A model generated the notes under the pieces. That model searched no databases and was not told the DNA's origin. It saw only the letters and a program-made list of their open reading frames with translations. Shown one piece after another: positions 63,320-64,000 of a stretch of 64,000 bases of DNA; the first letter of the stretch is position 1; every line of letters starts with the position of its first letter. The DNA is from a virus. Both the position numbers and the translations under genes were made by a program. The DNA lies in the IMG/VR virus record IMGVR_UViG_3300037541_000804, positions 101,330-165,329 of that record. One strand, 5' to 3'.

Positions 63320-64000
63320 ACGTTAGAATCGGCGGAATCTAACATCTTTTTCTTTCGGCGCAAAACATTTTCGGGCGGAAAGAAAGAATCTTCCCCTTAT
63401 ATGTAAAAGTTACGAATGCGCCGATTAGCGCGTGTACCGTATAACTAATCGTACTCTAGACCAGTATCTTAGTTTGCTTCGCAAAGTGGAATCCGTCTTT
63501 CGCTCATTCTTCGCTCCAGACTTTGAATGAGAGGGCTATCGCCGCCCTCTCAAACTCTCTTGGCGCTTGACAATCTTGTATCGCTTTTCTCCGAGAGGTT
63601 TCTCTATGCCCCAAGATTCTCAAGACTCATCCTCTTCTATTGTTGTTCTAAGCAGACGTTAATCGTTGCCTCAACGAATCGTCTATTCTTTGCTTGAATA
63701 TATACAGCACAATCGCTTTCGCGCTCCGCTTATGCTTCGCATTTTCTCCTACTTTCCCCCATCATCCCCCAAATTACAGCGGAAAGACCCAACTTCTTGC
63801 AAAGATTTTTTCGCGCTTTGTCGGGCAAAGTTTTCAACTCGTTGAAAATCAATGGTTTAGCTAATTGTAAGAAGTTTGTAAAAGTTTAAAAGCGCTGTTC
63901 AGTTGAACACCTATTTTAGGTTAGTTTTCAGAAAAAGTTGAAAACTGAGGGTTTTGTCTTTCGGGCGGAAAAAGTTGATCTTTTTGCTAGATTTGTCTCT
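63320..64000. other. Gene-free, hairpin-rich region at right edge
   Basis: About 680 bases with no convincing frame on either strand. Contains hairpins GATTAG/CTAATC (63423-63450), CTCATTC/GAATGAG (63503-63531), GAGAGGGC/GCCCTCTC (63529-63551), the near-palindrome TTTTCAAC-TC-GTTGAAAA (63831-63848) and AGTTTTCA/TGAAAACT (63923-63946). A 13-base direct repeat TTTCGGGCGGAAA occurs at both ends (about 63369 and 63959). A TTGACA lies at 63567-63572. It could be a replication origin, a control region or a leader. Confidence 0.55.

Noticed and set aside
1-64000. CRISPR array or Cas genes
   Set aside because: No regularly spaced repeats or Cas proteins were seen; TnpB proteins are IS-encoded, not Cas12.

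Overview
The window is a stretch of a large double-stranded DNA bacteriophage, most likely a siphovirus with a lambda-like tail. The reasons are the lambda-order tail-tip genes (L, K, I, J), two peptidoglycan hydrolases, phage-type nucleotide and DNA metabolism genes, tRNA genes, many free-standing homing endonucleases, and dozens of very small genes without detectable relatives packed on one strand. No terminase, capsid or polymerase gene is present, so this is only part of a big genome. The host cannot be named. Two features point to a lineage that does not depend on Shine-Dalgarno initiation: ribosome binding sites are almost absent, and many genes look leaderless. The ECF-like sigma factor has a planctomycete/verrucomicrobial feel, which is only a weak hint.

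Layout. 1-9.8 kb: leftward small accessory genes, including an ArdA-like antirestriction candidate, an HD (ppGpp-hydrolase-like) protein and a secreted glucosaminidase endolysin. 9.9-15.5 kb: two related IS605/IS1341-type elements carrying only tnpB. The first cuts off an HNH endonuclease gene and the second lies between structured RNA-like elements. A RuvB-like ATPase and a tRNA-like gene lie between them. 15.5-27.8 kb: more leftward small genes, with a YopX-like protein, a UV-damage endonuclease, a metallophosphoesterase, and a rightward HExxH protein with a terminator beyond it. 27.9-36.7 kb: a rightward sulfotransferase, a gene holding an orphan copy of the IS right end, an ECF-like sigma factor, a lysis group (amidase, membrane protein, coiled coil, lipoprotein), an interrupted tRNA-like gene, an HNH/NUMOD endonuclease and a PD-(D/E)XK nuclease. 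36.8-44.3 kb: the only long rightward operon, encoding the tail tip. 44.2-57.6 kb: ThyX, acetyltransferase-like proteins, tRNA-Glu and a glycosyltransferase block interleaved with GIY-YIG endonucleases. 57.7-63.3 kb: a repeat protein, tRNA-Met, SSB, a second sigma factor, two dNMP kinases (one fused to a LAGLIDADG endonuclease), a deoxyribonucleotidase and a MazG-like pyrophosphohydrolase. 63.3-64.0 kb: a gene-free, hairpin-rich region.

How it works together. The leftward genes are read from many individual promoters with TTGAC(A/G/T) and TATAAT-like boxes 16-17 bases apart. The start codon begins only 5-7 bases after the -10 box, so these transcripts should begin at or beside the start codon. 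The -35 box usually overlaps the end of the upstream gene. Clusters without their own promoter are joined by ATGA or TAATG overlaps. The two phage sigma factors are candidates for switching between this small-gene programme and the rightward structural operon. SSB, the dNMP kinases, ThyX, the nucleotidase and MazG support DNA precursor supply. The glycosyltransferases and sulfotransferase suggest modification of host surface, virion or DNA sugars. The homing endonucleases and TnpB elements form a dense layer of selfish DNA.
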